NCBI GenBank assembly: GCA_021826485.1
Contig: JAKAZX010000057.1
Location: forward strand, 1-13,810
Source: Pseudomonadota bacterium
GTDB taxonomy: Bacteria > Pseudomonadota > Alphaproteobacteria > Acetobacterales > Acetobacteraceae
Length of the DNA stretch: 13,810 bases
Direction: 5' to 3'
This document shows positions 1-7,550 of the stretch, one piece after another. Position numbers and translations under genes: made by a program. The stretch's first letter is position 1; the number at the start of each line of letters is the position of its first letter. The notes below the pieces were generated by a model. It did not search any database and had not been told where the DNA came from. It saw only the letters and a list, made by a program, of their open reading frames with translations.

Positions 1-435
1 GAAACCGACGCCGTAGTGCGTGCGAAGGTCACGGCGGCGATGGCGGCCGGGCTGATGCCGGTGGTCTGCGTCGGCGAGACGGAGTCGGAACGGCTGGCCG
101 GACGGCATCTGGAGGTGGTGCGCGGCCAGCTTGCCGGCAGCCTGCCGGACGGGTTTGCGGGCGTGCTGGCCTATGAACCGATCTGGGCGATCGGCACCGG
201 CCGCGTGGCGGGCGAGGCGGAGGTGGCGGAGATGCACCGGACGATCCGCGGGGCGCTGCAAGGCCGGTTCGGCGCCGCCGGGGCGCGGATGCGCATCCTG
301 TACGGCGGCTCGGTCAAGCCGGGCAACGCCGCGGCAGTGCTGGGGGTGGCCGAGGTCGGCGGCGCGCTGGTCGGCGGCGCCAGCCTGGACGCCGCCGATT
401 TCCTGGCGATTGCCCGCGCCGCGCCTTGCGGCTAG
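1..435 (+). CDS. tpiA: Triosephosphate isomerase, C-terminal part (5' end outside window)
   Basis: Glycolytic and gluconeogenic enzyme that interconverts dihydroxyacetone phosphate and glyceraldehyde 3-phosphate in the cytoplasm. The reading frame is open from base 1, so about 144 residues are present and roughly the first 100 of a ~250-residue protein are missing, including the usual Lys and His active-site residues. The fragment shows the catalytic-Glu motif YEPIWAIGTG (Glu at fragment residue 59) with its flexible loop. It also shows the phosphate-binding segments YGGSVKPGNA (about 101-110) and VGGASL (124-129). It ends in TAG at 433-435, and secG follows after 29 bases. Identification is secure from these motifs; the gene is incomplete only because the window cuts it. 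Confidence 0.97.
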   Translation, partial: ETDAVVRAKVTAAMAAGLMPVVCVGETESERLAGRHLEVVRGQLAGSLPDGFAGVLAYEPIWAIGTGRVAGEAEVAEMHRTIRGALQGRFGAAGARMRILYGGSVKPGNAAAVLGVAEVGGALVGGASLDAADFLAIARAAPCG

Positions 436-464
436 AAGGCGCGCGCCATCCCCCGGGAACCCCG

Positions 465-806
465 ATGACCACCGTCCTGCTGCTGATCCATCTGTTCGTG
501 ACCATCGCGCTGATCGGCGTCGTGCTGATCCAGCGCAGCGAGGGCGGCGGCCTGGGCATCGGCAGTTCGCAGGGCATGGGCGCGTTCATGTCCGGCCGCG
601 GCACCGCCAACCTGCTGACCCGCACCACGGCGATCCTGGGGGCGATCTTCTTCGCGCTGTCGCTGTCGCTGGCACTGCTGAACCGCGGCACCACGGTCGC
701 GCGGTCGATCCTGGACACGCCGCCGCCTGCCACGACCGCCCCGGCTACGCCGGCCCCCCTGCCCGCCCCCGCGCTGCCGGCGGTGCCGGCTGCGCCGACG
801 AAATAG
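465..806 (+). CDS. secG: Preprotein translocase subunit SecG
   Basis: Small inner-membrane subunit of the SecYEG channel that assists protein export. The 113-residue protein has two membrane segments (about residues 4-22 and 55-73). Between them lies the signature loop QRSEGGGLGIGSS, followed by a Gly-rich stretch, as expected of SecG. The ATG at 465 is chosen because the protein then begins directly with TM1; the frame is open a little further upstream but only adds a non-membrane Pro/Arg-rich piece. Only a weak ribosome site is visible. The last ~30 residues are a low-complexity Pro/Ala/Thr tail. The gene sits 29 bases after tpiA and 47 before pyrG, an order common in Alphaproteobacteria. 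Confidence 0.93.
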   Translation: MTTVLLLIHLFVTIALIGVVLIQRSEGGGLGIGSSQGMGAFMSGRGTANLLTRTTAILGAIFFALSLSLALLNRGTTVARSILDTPPPATTAPATPAPLPAPALPAVPAAPTK

Positions 807-839
807 CTGCCCCGCTTTCCCCCGACTCGGTCACGGCGC

Positions 840-845
840 TATACT
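840..845 (+). promoter_or_regulatory. Possible -10 box for pyrG
   Basis: The hexamer TATACT matches the -10 consensus TATAAT at five of six positions and stands out in very G+C-rich DNA. Initiation about 7 bases downstream would fall near 852, next to the pyrG ATG at 854, giving a nearly leaderless message. The -35 position (about 816-822) holds only TTTCCC-like sequence, a weak match. pyrG may equally be read through from tpiA-secG. Confidence 0.35.
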
Positions 846-853
846 GGCGGCCC

Positions 854-2497
<1,644 letters not shown>

Positions 2498-2554
2498 GCG
2501 GGCCGGAATTCGACCGGGCCACGCTGCCGCGCAACCGGACGGAGGACGCGCAGA

Positions 2555-3391
2555 ATGGCTGACCCGGCCGGCCGCATCGTGCAAATCGGCGACATCGCCG
2601 TCGCCAACCACCTGCCCTTCGTGCTGATCGCCGGCCCGTGCCAGATCGAAAGCCGCGATCATGCGCTGGAAGTTGCCGCGGCGCTCGCCGAACTGTCGGC
2701 CGCGACCGGCGTGCGGGTGATCTACAAGAGCAGCTACGACAAGGCCAACCGCACCAGCGTCGGCGCCGCGCGCGGCGTCGGCATGGCGCAGGGGTTGGAC
2801 ATCCTGGCCCAGGTGCGGGCGCGCTTTGCCATGCCGGTGCTGACCGACGTGCATCTGCCCGAGCACTGCGCGCCGGCGGCGGCGGCGGTGGACGTGCTGC
2901 AAATCCCCGCCTTCCTGTGCCGGCAGACCGATCTGCTGCTGGCCGCCGGCGTCACCGGCCGCGCGATCAACGTCAAGAAGGGCCAGTTCCTGGCGCCGTG
3001 GGACATGGCGCATGTCGCCGCCAAGATCGCGTCCACCGGCAATCAGCGCGTATTGCTGTGCGAGCGCGGCGCCAGCTTCGGCTACAACACGCTGGTCTCC
3101 GACATGCGGGCGCTGCCGATCATGGCGCGTACCGGCTATCCGGTGGTGTTCGATGCGACGCATTCGGTGCAGCAGCCGGGCGGGTTGGGCGGCGCCTCCG
3201 GCGGGGATCGCAGCTTCGCGCCGGTGCTGGCGCGCGCCGCGCTGGCGGTTGGCGTCGCCGCGGTGTTCATCGAAACCCATCCCGACCCCGACCGCGCGCC
3301 GAGTGACGGACCGAACATGATCCCGCTGCGCGACATGCCCGCGCTGGTCAGCCGACTTGCCCGCTTCGACGCGCTGGCGAAAGCCGCCTGA
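2555..3391 (+). CDS. kdsA: 3-deoxy-8-phosphooctulonate synthase (KDO-8-P synthase)
   Basis: Condenses phosphoenolpyruvate with arabinose 5-phosphate to KDO 8-phosphate, the precursor of the lipopolysaccharide inner-core sugar KDO. The 278-residue TIM-barrel protein has IAGPCQIES, the substrate motif YKSSYDKANRTS, INVKKGQFLAPWDM, VFDATHSVQQPGG and IETHPDPDRAPSDGPN. The four residues expected for a divalent metal site in the metal-dependent class are present: Cys29, His203, Glu240 and Asp251. This differs from the E. coli enzyme, which has Asn at the Cys position. The start is fixed by a GGAGG at 2541-2545, nine bases before the ATG. It follows pyrG by 57 bases and is probably co-transcribed. 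It also implies an outer membrane with KDO-containing lipopolysaccharide. Confidence 0.97.
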   Translation: MADPAGRIVQIGDIAVANHLPFVLIAGPCQIESRDHALEVAAALAELSAATGVRVIYKSSYDKANRTSVGAARGVGMAQGLDILAQVRARFAMPVLTDVHLPEHCAPAAAAVDVLQIPAFLCRQTDLLLAAGVTGRAINVKKGQFLAPWDMAHVAAKIASTGNQRVLLCERGASFGYNTLVSDMRALPIMARTGYPVVFDATHSVQQPGGLGGASGGDRSFAPVLARAALAVGVAAVFIETHPDPDRAPSDGPNMIPLRDMPALVSRLARFDALAKAA

Positions 3392-3424
3392 CGGCGACCG
3401 CCCGCGCCGGTCAAGCCGCGAACG

Positions 3425-3459
3425 CGCGCAGTCGTTATTTTGATCGGTCAAACTGCGCG
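3425..3459. repeat. Interrupted inverted repeat with T-rich core, downstream of kdsA
   Basis: Perfect 8-base arms CGCGCAGT (3425-3432) and ACTGCGCG (3452-3459) flank 19 bases rich in A and T, an abrupt drop in G+C. Inside is a second dyad, TTTGA-TCGG-TCAAA (3439-3452), which overlaps the right arm by one base. It could be the end-of-transcript structure for kdsA or an operator for the next gene. No T-run follows the right arm on the + strand, so a classical Rho-independent terminator is not supported. Confidence 0.4.
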
Positions 3460-3473
3460 GTCCGTCCGGGGTT

Positions 3474-3489
3474 CCGATACCGGTATCGG
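3474..3489. promoter_or_regulatory. Perfect 16-base palindrome, possible operator
   Basis: CCGATACCGGTATCGG reads the same on both strands over all 16 bases. It lies 19 bases before the ATG of the small exported protein at 3509 and 15 bases after the preceding inverted repeat. The size and position fit a dimeric repressor site, but no regulator gene is nearby and no known consensus is recognised. Confidence 0.35.
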
Positions 3490-3508
3490 CTACGGGATCG
3501 GCCCCCTC

Positions 3509-3853
3509 ATGCTGCGCTTCGCATTTGCCGCGCCGGCTGCCCTGTTCGTTGTTTTGGCGTTCACCCTTGCCACGCGGGCCGCAGCACCGCCGGATGCCGA
3601 CCCCGCCCTGTCACCTTGGTTCGAGGACCTGCGGCAGCCCGGCAGCGGGCGGTCCTGCTGCTCGATGGCGGATTGCCGGCCGGTGGACTACCGGATCATC
3701 CAAAATCATTACGAAGCCTTTGTCGATGATCAATGGATGTCGGTGCCGCCCGACAAGGTCCTGCGCCGCTACGACAACCCGACCGGACGTGCCGTGGTGT
3801 GCTGGACCCCCGCGCTCGGCATCATGTGCTTCGTCGAGGGGCCGGGCACGTAG
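3509..3853 (+). CDS. Small exported cysteine-containing protein, function unknown
   Basis: A 114-residue protein with an N-terminal signal peptide: Arg3, a hydrophobic run to about residue 21, and an Ala-rich cleavage site near 24-26. The mature part of ~88 residues holds five cysteines, at 50, 51, 56, 98 and 107, in the contexts SCCSMADC, VVCW and IMCF. It is therefore probably periplasmic and disulphide-bonded. Similar short proteins with an SCC...DCR segment followed by P-P-[DE]-K-V and NPTGRAVVC occur in Alphaproteobacteria as uncharacterised proteins; this is recalled from general knowledge, not searched. The ATG at 3509 is preferred because it starts the signal peptide. The frame is open upstream to 3440, but that part crosses the palindromes and looks non-coding. 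No function is assigned. Confidence 0.75.
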   Translation: MLRFAFAAPAALFVVLAFTLATRAAAPPDADPALSPWFEDLRQPGSGRSCCSMADCRPVDYRIIQNHYEAFVDDQWMSVPPDKVLRRYDNPTGRAVVCWTPALGIMCFVEGPGT

Positions 3854-3915
3854 CCGGCTGGGCGCCCCTCCCGCTGCCGCTTGCGTCGCCGCCCCGCAGG
3901 GGCTACGCATCGGCC

Positions 3916-4017
3916 ATGGTCCCCGGCGCGTTGAGCCATGTCCGTCCGGCCCGCCACTGCGCGGCCGGCGACGCGCGCCTGCTTCTCGGGCTTCGACTTA
4001 CCCGCCCCTGGGCGTAG
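3916..4017 (+). CDS. Putative leucine leader peptide upstream of leuA
   Basis: A 33-codon frame ending in TAG at 4015-4017, 113 bases before leuA. Codons 22-28 read Leu-Leu-Leu-Gly-Leu-Arg-Leu, five Leu codons in seven, three of them CTT, a codon used sparingly in this G+C-rich DNA. The end of the frame overlaps the left arm of the hairpin at 4005-4051. This arrangement is what ribosome-mediated attenuation of a leucine gene needs: a ribosome stalled at the Leu codons would change which downstream stems form. Leader peptides before leuA have been predicted in Proteobacteria. Weak points: the ATG at 3916 has only AGGGG at 3898-3902 as a possible ribosome site, the true start may be further in, and no U-run follows the hairpins. 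Confidence 0.4.
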   Translation: MVPGALSHVRPARHCAAGDARLLLGLRLTRPWA

Positions 4018-4051
4018 CGCCGCGCGGCCTGCCGCCGGCATCGCTCAGGGG
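4005..4051 (+). promoter_or_regulatory. Hairpin overlapping the end of the putative leader peptide
   Basis: CCCCTGGGCG (4005-4014) pairs with CGCTCAGGGG (4042-4051) over ten positions with one G-U pair. The left arm lies in the last codons of the Leu-rich frame. The right arm competes with a following pairing, GGGG 4048-4051 with CCCC 4057-4060, so alternative folds are possible. It is not followed by a T-run, so if it controls leuA it may act with Rho, through pausing, or through translation. Confidence 0.4.
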
Positions 4052-4130
4052 AAGCGCCCCGGTTCGCGCGCCGTCGCGCGCAGTCCGGCGTCGGTGGTAA
4101 CGATCCCTGACTACGCAAAAGGCTGACACC

Positions 4131-5717
4131 ATGCCCCTCCAGCACCCCAACTTCGGCGTGATCGCCGAGGACCGCATCATCATCTTTGACACCACCCTGC
4201 GCGATGGCGAGCAATCGCCCGGCTTTTCCATGAATTTGCAGGAAAAGCTGCGGATGGCCGAGGCGCTTGCCGAGTTGGGGGTGGATGTGATCGAGGCGGG
4301 CTTCCCCATCGCCTCCCCCGGCGACTTCGATTCCGTGCGGCTGATCGCCGAGCGCCTGAAGGGCCCGGTGATCGCCGGGCTGGCGCGGGCCGCCCGCGCC
4401 GACATCCTGCGGGCCGCCGAGGCGGTGGCGCCCGCCGAGCGCAAGCGCATCCATACCTTCATCGGCGTCAGCCCGCTGCACATGGAACACCAGTTGCGCA
4501 TGCAGCCCGATGAGGTGCTGGCGGCGATCGCCGAGACCGTGACTTTGGCACGCCAGCACACCGACGATGTCGAATGGTCCGGCATGGATGCGACCCGCGC
4601 CGACCCCGACTTCCTGTGCCGCTGCGTGGAGACGGCGATCCGCGCCGGTGCCACGACGATCAACCTGCCGGATACCGTCGGCTATGCCGTACCGCAGGAC
4701 ATGCACCGGCTGTTCACCATGCTGCGCACCCGCGTGCCGGGCGCCGACGGCGTGATCTTCTCCACCCACAACCACAACGATCTGGGCCTTGCCGTCGCCA
4801 ACACGCTGGCCGCCGTCGCGGCCGGCGTGCGGCAGATCGAATGCACCATGAACGGGATCGGCGAGCGTGCCGGCAACGCCTCGCTCGAAGAAGTGGTGAT
4901 GGCGATCCGCACCCGCCACGACGCGATCGCCTGCCGCACCGGCGTCGCCAGCGAGAACATCCTCAAGACATCCAAGCTGCTGGCTGCCATCACCGGCTTC
5001 GACGTGCAGCCGAACAAGGCGATCGTCGGCCGCAACGCCTTCGCCCATGAAAGCGGCATCCATCAGGACGGCGTGCTGAAGAACGCCGCCACCTACGAGA
5101 TCATGACGCCGGAAAGCGTCGGCTGGTCGCGGTCGTCCCTGGTGATGGGCAAGCATTCGGGGCGCGCCGCGTTCCGCGACAAGCTGAAGGCGCTGGGCTA
5201 TGGCGAGGTCGGCGACAACCAGCTCAACGACGCGTTCCGCCGCTTCAAGGAACTCGCCGACCGCAAGAAGGTCGTCTACGACGAGGATATTGCGGCCCTG
5301 GTCGATGACGAGGTGCTGCGCGGGCACGACCGCATCCGCTTCGTGGCGCTGGATGTCCATGCCGGTTCGCGCGGCCCGGCGACCGCGGAGCTGGAGCTGG
5401 AGGTGGATGGCCAGGGCCGCACGGCGCGTGCGACCGGCGACGGGCCGGTGGACGCCACGTTCAACGCCCTGCGCAGCATCTTCCCGCACGAGGCGACGCT
5501 GCGCCTGTTCTCCGTCGGCGCGGTGACGGAGGGGACGGACGCCCAGGCCCGCGTCACCGTCCGGTTGGAGGAGGATGGTAAGCTGGTGGACGGCCAGGGC
5601 GCCGACACGGACACCATCGTCGCCTCCGCCCGCGCCTATGTCCATGCGCTGAACAAGCTGCTGGTCAAGCGCATGCGCAGCGCCCCCGGCGATCTGGCCG
5701 ACGCCATGCGGGCCTGA
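4131..5717 (+). CDS. leuA: 2-isopropylmalate synthase
   Basis: First committed step of leucine synthesis: condenses 2-oxoisovalerate with acetyl-CoA to 2-isopropylmalate in the cytoplasm. The 528 residues fit the shorter bacterial form. The N-terminal TIM barrel (about 15-285) carries FDTTLRDGEQSPG and THNHNDLGLAVAN. The expected metal ligands are Asp20, His213, His215 and Asn249 (in GNAS). HESGIHQDG (306-314) and MGKHSGR belong to the linking subdomains. The last ~130 residues form the regulatory domain that binds leucine for feedback inhibition in this family. One segment reads EWSGMDATR where the E. coli enzyme has an E-D pair; this may be a lineage feature. AAAAGG eight bases upstream supports the ATG. 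A likely attenuator-like leader precedes it; no other leu genes are in the window. Confidence 0.97.
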   Translation: MPLQHPNFGVIAEDRIIIFDTTLRDGEQSPGFSMNLQEKLRMAEALAELGVDVIEAGFPIASPGDFDSVRLIAERLKGPVIAGLARAARADILRAAEAVAPAERKRIHTFIGVSPLHMEHQLRMQPDEVLAAIAETVTLARQHTDDVEWSGMDATRADPDFLCRCVETAIRAGATTINLPDTVGYAVPQDMHRLFTMLRTRVPGADGVIFSTHNHNDLGLAVANTLAAVAAGVRQIECTMNGIGERAGNASLEEVVMAIRTRHDAIACRTGVASENILKTSKLLAAITGFDVQPNKAIVGRNAFAHESGIHQDGVLKNAATYEIMTPESVGWSRSSLVMGKHSGRAAFRDKLKALGYGEVGDNQLNDAFRRFKELADRKKVVYDEDIAALVDDEVLRGHDRIRFVALDVHAGSRGPATAELELEVDGQGRTARATGDGPVDATFNALRSIFPHEATLRLFSVGAVTEGTDAQARVTVRLEEDGKLVDGQGADTDTIVASARAYVHALNKLLVKRMRSAPGDLADAMRA

Positions 5718-5742
5718 CCGCGCGGCGGCACGCCGGCGGAAC

Positions 5743-5756
5743 GGTCGGGAACGACC
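5743..5756 (+). terminator. Small hairpin after leuA, weak terminator candidate
   Basis: GGTCG (5743-5747) and CGACC (5752-5756) form a 5-base-pair stem closed by a GGAA tetraloop, 26 bases after the leuA stop. No T-run follows, so termination here is only a possibility. The rest of the 91-base gap to the next gene shows nothing else clear. Confidence 0.2.
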
Positions 5757-5808
5757 CGCGGTCCGGGGAGTTAAGCGGCCCTGGCACGGACCACGGGAAG
5801 GGGACGGC

Positions 5809-6936
5809 GTGGCACGAGGCAACGGGGCCGGCGGCGCCACCGGCGGGCTGCACCGCATCCTGCTGACCGGCGAGGCGGCCGGCGGGGTGTGGAGCTATTC
5901 GCTGGAACTCGCGGGCGGCCTTGCCGCTGCGGGAATCGCCGTCGTGCTCGCTGTGCTCGGGCCGCCCCCCTCGGCCGCGCAGATGGCCGAGGCGAACGCG
6001 ATCCCCGGGCTGTGGGTGGTGCCGACCAACCTGCCCGCCGTCGCCTCCGCCGCTGATCCAGAGGCCTTGCGCAGCACCGGGGCGGTGCTGGCGGGGCTGG
6101 CGCAGCGGGTCCGGGCGGATACTGTCCACCTGCACACGCCCGCGCTGGCCGCCGAGGTCGCCTGGGCGCAGCCGGTGCTGGCGGTCGTGCATGCGGATTT
6201 CGGGACATGGTGGGACGCGGTTCATCGCAGCACGGCGCTGCCGGAGGCGCTGGGCTGGCGGGCGGAGGTGATCGGCCGCGGCCTGGCGGAGGCGGACGCC
6301 GTGGTGGCGCCGACGCGCAGCCTTGCGCGCGCGCTGTCCCGCCGCTACCGCCCCGGGCGCAGCATCGCCGTAGTGCCGCACGGGCGCACGCCACGGCCGA
6401 TGCCGTCCCACCTGCGTCAGCCAGTGGTGCTGACCGCCGGACGGCTGTGGGACGAGGGCAAGAACATCGCCGCCCTGGATCGCGCCGCGGCGCTGCTGGA
6501 CGTGCCGGTGCTGGCCGCCGGCCCCTTGCGCACGCCGGATGGCGAGGCCGGCATCGCGCTGCATCTGGCCCGGCCGCTCGGCGTGCTCGATCCGCTGACG
6601 CTCGCGGCGCACATGGCGACCGCGACCGTGTTCGCCGCCCCGTCGCGCCATGAGGCCTTCGGGCTCGCGGTGCTGGAGGCCGCCCAGGCCGGCATGGCGC
6701 TGGCGCTGGCCGACATACCCGCCTTCCGCGAGCTGTGGGACGGCGCCGCGCTGTTCTTTGACCCGGAGGATGCGGAGCGTCTGGCCGACGTGGTGCGCCG
6801 GCTGCTGGCCGCCCCCGCTGGCCACGCGGCGCGCGCGCGCGAGCGGGCCGAGCGCTACCCCGCGTCGGCGATGGTGGCGGCGACGCTCGGCCTGCACACC
6901 GACCTGGTGCGCGGGCGCAGCATCCTGTGCGCCTAG
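5809..6936 (+). CDS. Glycosyltransferase, GT-B fold, GT4-like
   Basis: A 375-residue predicted cytoplasmic transferase that moves a sugar from a nucleotide-sugar to an unknown acceptor. The N-terminal Rossmann half begins ILLTGEAAGGVWSYSLELA, the Gly-rich loop typical of GT4 enzymes, and includes VHLHTPALAAEVAW. The C-terminal half has the GR-x(3-4)-KN segment GRLWDEGKN (211-219). It also has PSRHEAFGLAVLEA, with Glu282 and Glu290 as the E-x7-E pair that contacts the donor. The GTG start at 5809 is supported by AAGGGG at 5798-5803. The last codons overlap the end of an opposite-strand gene. Donor and acceptor cannot be told from sequence; a role in envelope polysaccharide or glycolipid is a guess. 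There is no obvious link to leuA. Confidence 0.88.
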   Translation: MARGNGAGGATGGLHRILLTGEAAGGVWSYSLELAGGLAAAGIAVVLAVLGPPPSAAQMAEANAIPGLWVVPTNLPAVASAADPEALRSTGAVLAGLAQRVRADTVHLHTPALAAEVAWAQPVLAVVHADFGTWWDAVHRSTALPEALGWRAEVIGRGLAEADAVVAPTRSLARALSRRYRPGRSIAVVPHGRTPRPMPSHLRQPVVLTAGRLWDEGKNIAALDRAAALLDVPVLAAGPLRTPDGEAGIALHLARPLGVLDPLTLAAHMATATVFAAPSRHEAFGLAVLEAAQAGMALALADIPAFRELWDGAALFFDPEDAERLADVVRRLLAAPAGHAARARERAERYPASAMVAATLGLHTDLVRGRSILCA

Positions 6937-7172
6937 GCCGACCCGCCGTCGGCGCGGTCGGGGACGCTTGAGGGGGTGAGGTACCGGGCGGCCAAATCCT
7001 CGCGCAGCCGGGCCTGTGCGGCCAGCCGTTCCGCGTGTTCCTTCCGCTCCGCCGCCTGGCGCGCGCGCCGGTTCTGCCACCAGCGCGCGACATCGCGGTG
7101 GAAGAACAGGACGTAGGACGGAATCCACGTGGCAAGCACGAGGGCGGCGAGGATCCAGTGCGCGCGGGTCAT
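6933..7172 (-). CDS. Small single-pass membrane protein, unknown function
   Basis: A 79-residue predicted protein: hydrophobic residues 6-24 form one likely membrane helix. This is followed by an Arg/Glu/Ala-rich stretch (about 25-65) that would form a charged helix or short coiled coil, and a short polar tail. The positive residues after the helix suggest the C-terminal part is cytoplasmic. Its stop overlaps that of the glycosyltransferase gene on the other strand: CCTAGG at 6932-6937 supplies both TAG codons. No good ribosome site is seen upstream of the ATG at 7172. The coherent membrane helix and charged segment argue that it is real, but antisense shadow frames are abundant in such G+C-rich DNA, so confidence is moderate. 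No family recognised. Confidence 0.55.
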   Translation of the reverse strand: MTRAHWILAALVLATWIPSYVLFFHRDVARWWQNRRARQAAERKEHAERLAAQARLREDLAARYLTPSSVPDRADGGSA

Positions 7173-7222
7173 CGGCGGCGGCGTGTCCGGTCGGGGGCAG
7201 GTCGGGCATAGATGAAAGCGGA

Positions 7223-7257
7223 CGGCCGGCGCCGCAAGCAGAATCCTTGCTCGGCCG
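7223..7257 (-). terminator. Terminator-like hairpin at the end of the efflux operon
   Basis: Two nested stems: outer CGGCCG (7223-7228) with CGGCCG (7252-7257), and inner GCAAG (7234-7238) with CTTGC (7246-7250) around a 7-base loop, with an asymmetric bulge between them. On the - strand it begins two bases after the TGA of the small Gly-rich gene and is followed by TCCGCTTTCATC, a poor but T-enriched tail. Position and strength suggest it ends the minus-strand transcript. Confidence 0.45.
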
Positions 7258-7259
7258 GA

Positions 7260-7550
7260 TCAGCGCGACCCTGCCCCCTCCGACCCGCCGGTTTCCACGT
7301 TGCCGGCGCTGCCCCCCGCATCCTGGCCGGTAGCCGGGCCGCCCGGGCCGGCAACGCGGCCCAGCCCGTCGGTGCCGGTCTGACGCGGCGGCTGGGTTTC
7401 GCCCGGCCCCGGCGGCAGCTTCCCGGTGCCGCCGGCATTGGCGGCGCCGTAGCCCTCGCCCTGCGGGATCGTGTTGACCGCCCCGGACTGCGCCAGCAGG
7501 AAGGCGGCCAGCAGCACGCTAAGGCGCCGTTCCCTCGATAGGCTGCGCAT
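7260..7550 (-). CDS. Small exported Gly/Pro-rich protein, unknown function
   Basis: A 96-residue protein with a clear N-terminal export signal: basic start MRSLSRERR, then a hydrophobic run at residues 10-20 and a small-residue site near 23-24. The rest is low-complexity, rich in Gly, Pro, Ala, Thr and Gln, with no Cys and no recognised domain, so the mature protein is probably disordered in the periplasm or outside. The ATG at 7550 overlaps the 3' end of the RND permease gene by 32 bases. It is preceded by a strong ribosome site, AAGGAAGG at 7559-7566, eight bases away, which supports real and probably coupled translation. A terminator-like hairpin follows at once. It could be a pump accessory or an unrelated rider gene; function is not assigned. 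Confidence 0.6.
   Translation of the reverse strand: MRSLSRERRLSVLLAAFLLAQSGAVNTIPQGEGYGAANAGGTGKLPPGPGETQPPRQTGTDGLGRVAGPGGPATGQDAGGSAGNVETGGSEGAGSR

Larger units (their letters stand above)
3854..4130 (+). promoter_or_regulatory. leuA upstream region, probable regulatory leader
   Basis: These 277 bases contain no convincing ordinary gene. Seen in it: a small hairpin GCCCC-GCA-GGGGC at 3891-3903; a short Leu-rich reading frame at 3916-4017; a strong hairpin with arms 4005-4014 and 4042-4051; alternative G/C-rich pairings after it (GGGG 4048-4051 with CCCC 4057-4060, and CGCGCG 4065-4070 with 4075-4080); and an AAAAGG ribosome site at 4117-4122, eight bases before the leuA ATG. GCGTAG at 4012-4017 is complementary to CTACGC at both 3903-3908 and 4111-4116. 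Matches that short can arise by chance. No clear promoter was found. Confidence 0.45.

Noticed and set aside
131..853. In-frame upstream extension of pyrG
   Set aside because: The extra 241 residues are Arg/Pro/Ala-rich, run through tpiA and secG in another frame, and precede the canonical CTP synthase N-terminus.
3938..4126. 62-codon ORF before leuA in another frame
   Set aside because: No hydrophobic segment, no motif, Arg/Ala/Pro-rich; the Leu-rich frame in the same region is the better candidate.
3903..5858. 651-codon open frame on the - strand opposite leuA
   Set aside because: Antisense shadow of leuA with His/Gly/Arg-rich composition and no motifs.
5665..7209. 514- and 454-codon open frames on the - strand opposite the glycosyltransferase
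   Set aside because: Low-complexity Arg/Ala/Pro translations; the + strand gene has GT4 motifs and a proper ribosome site.
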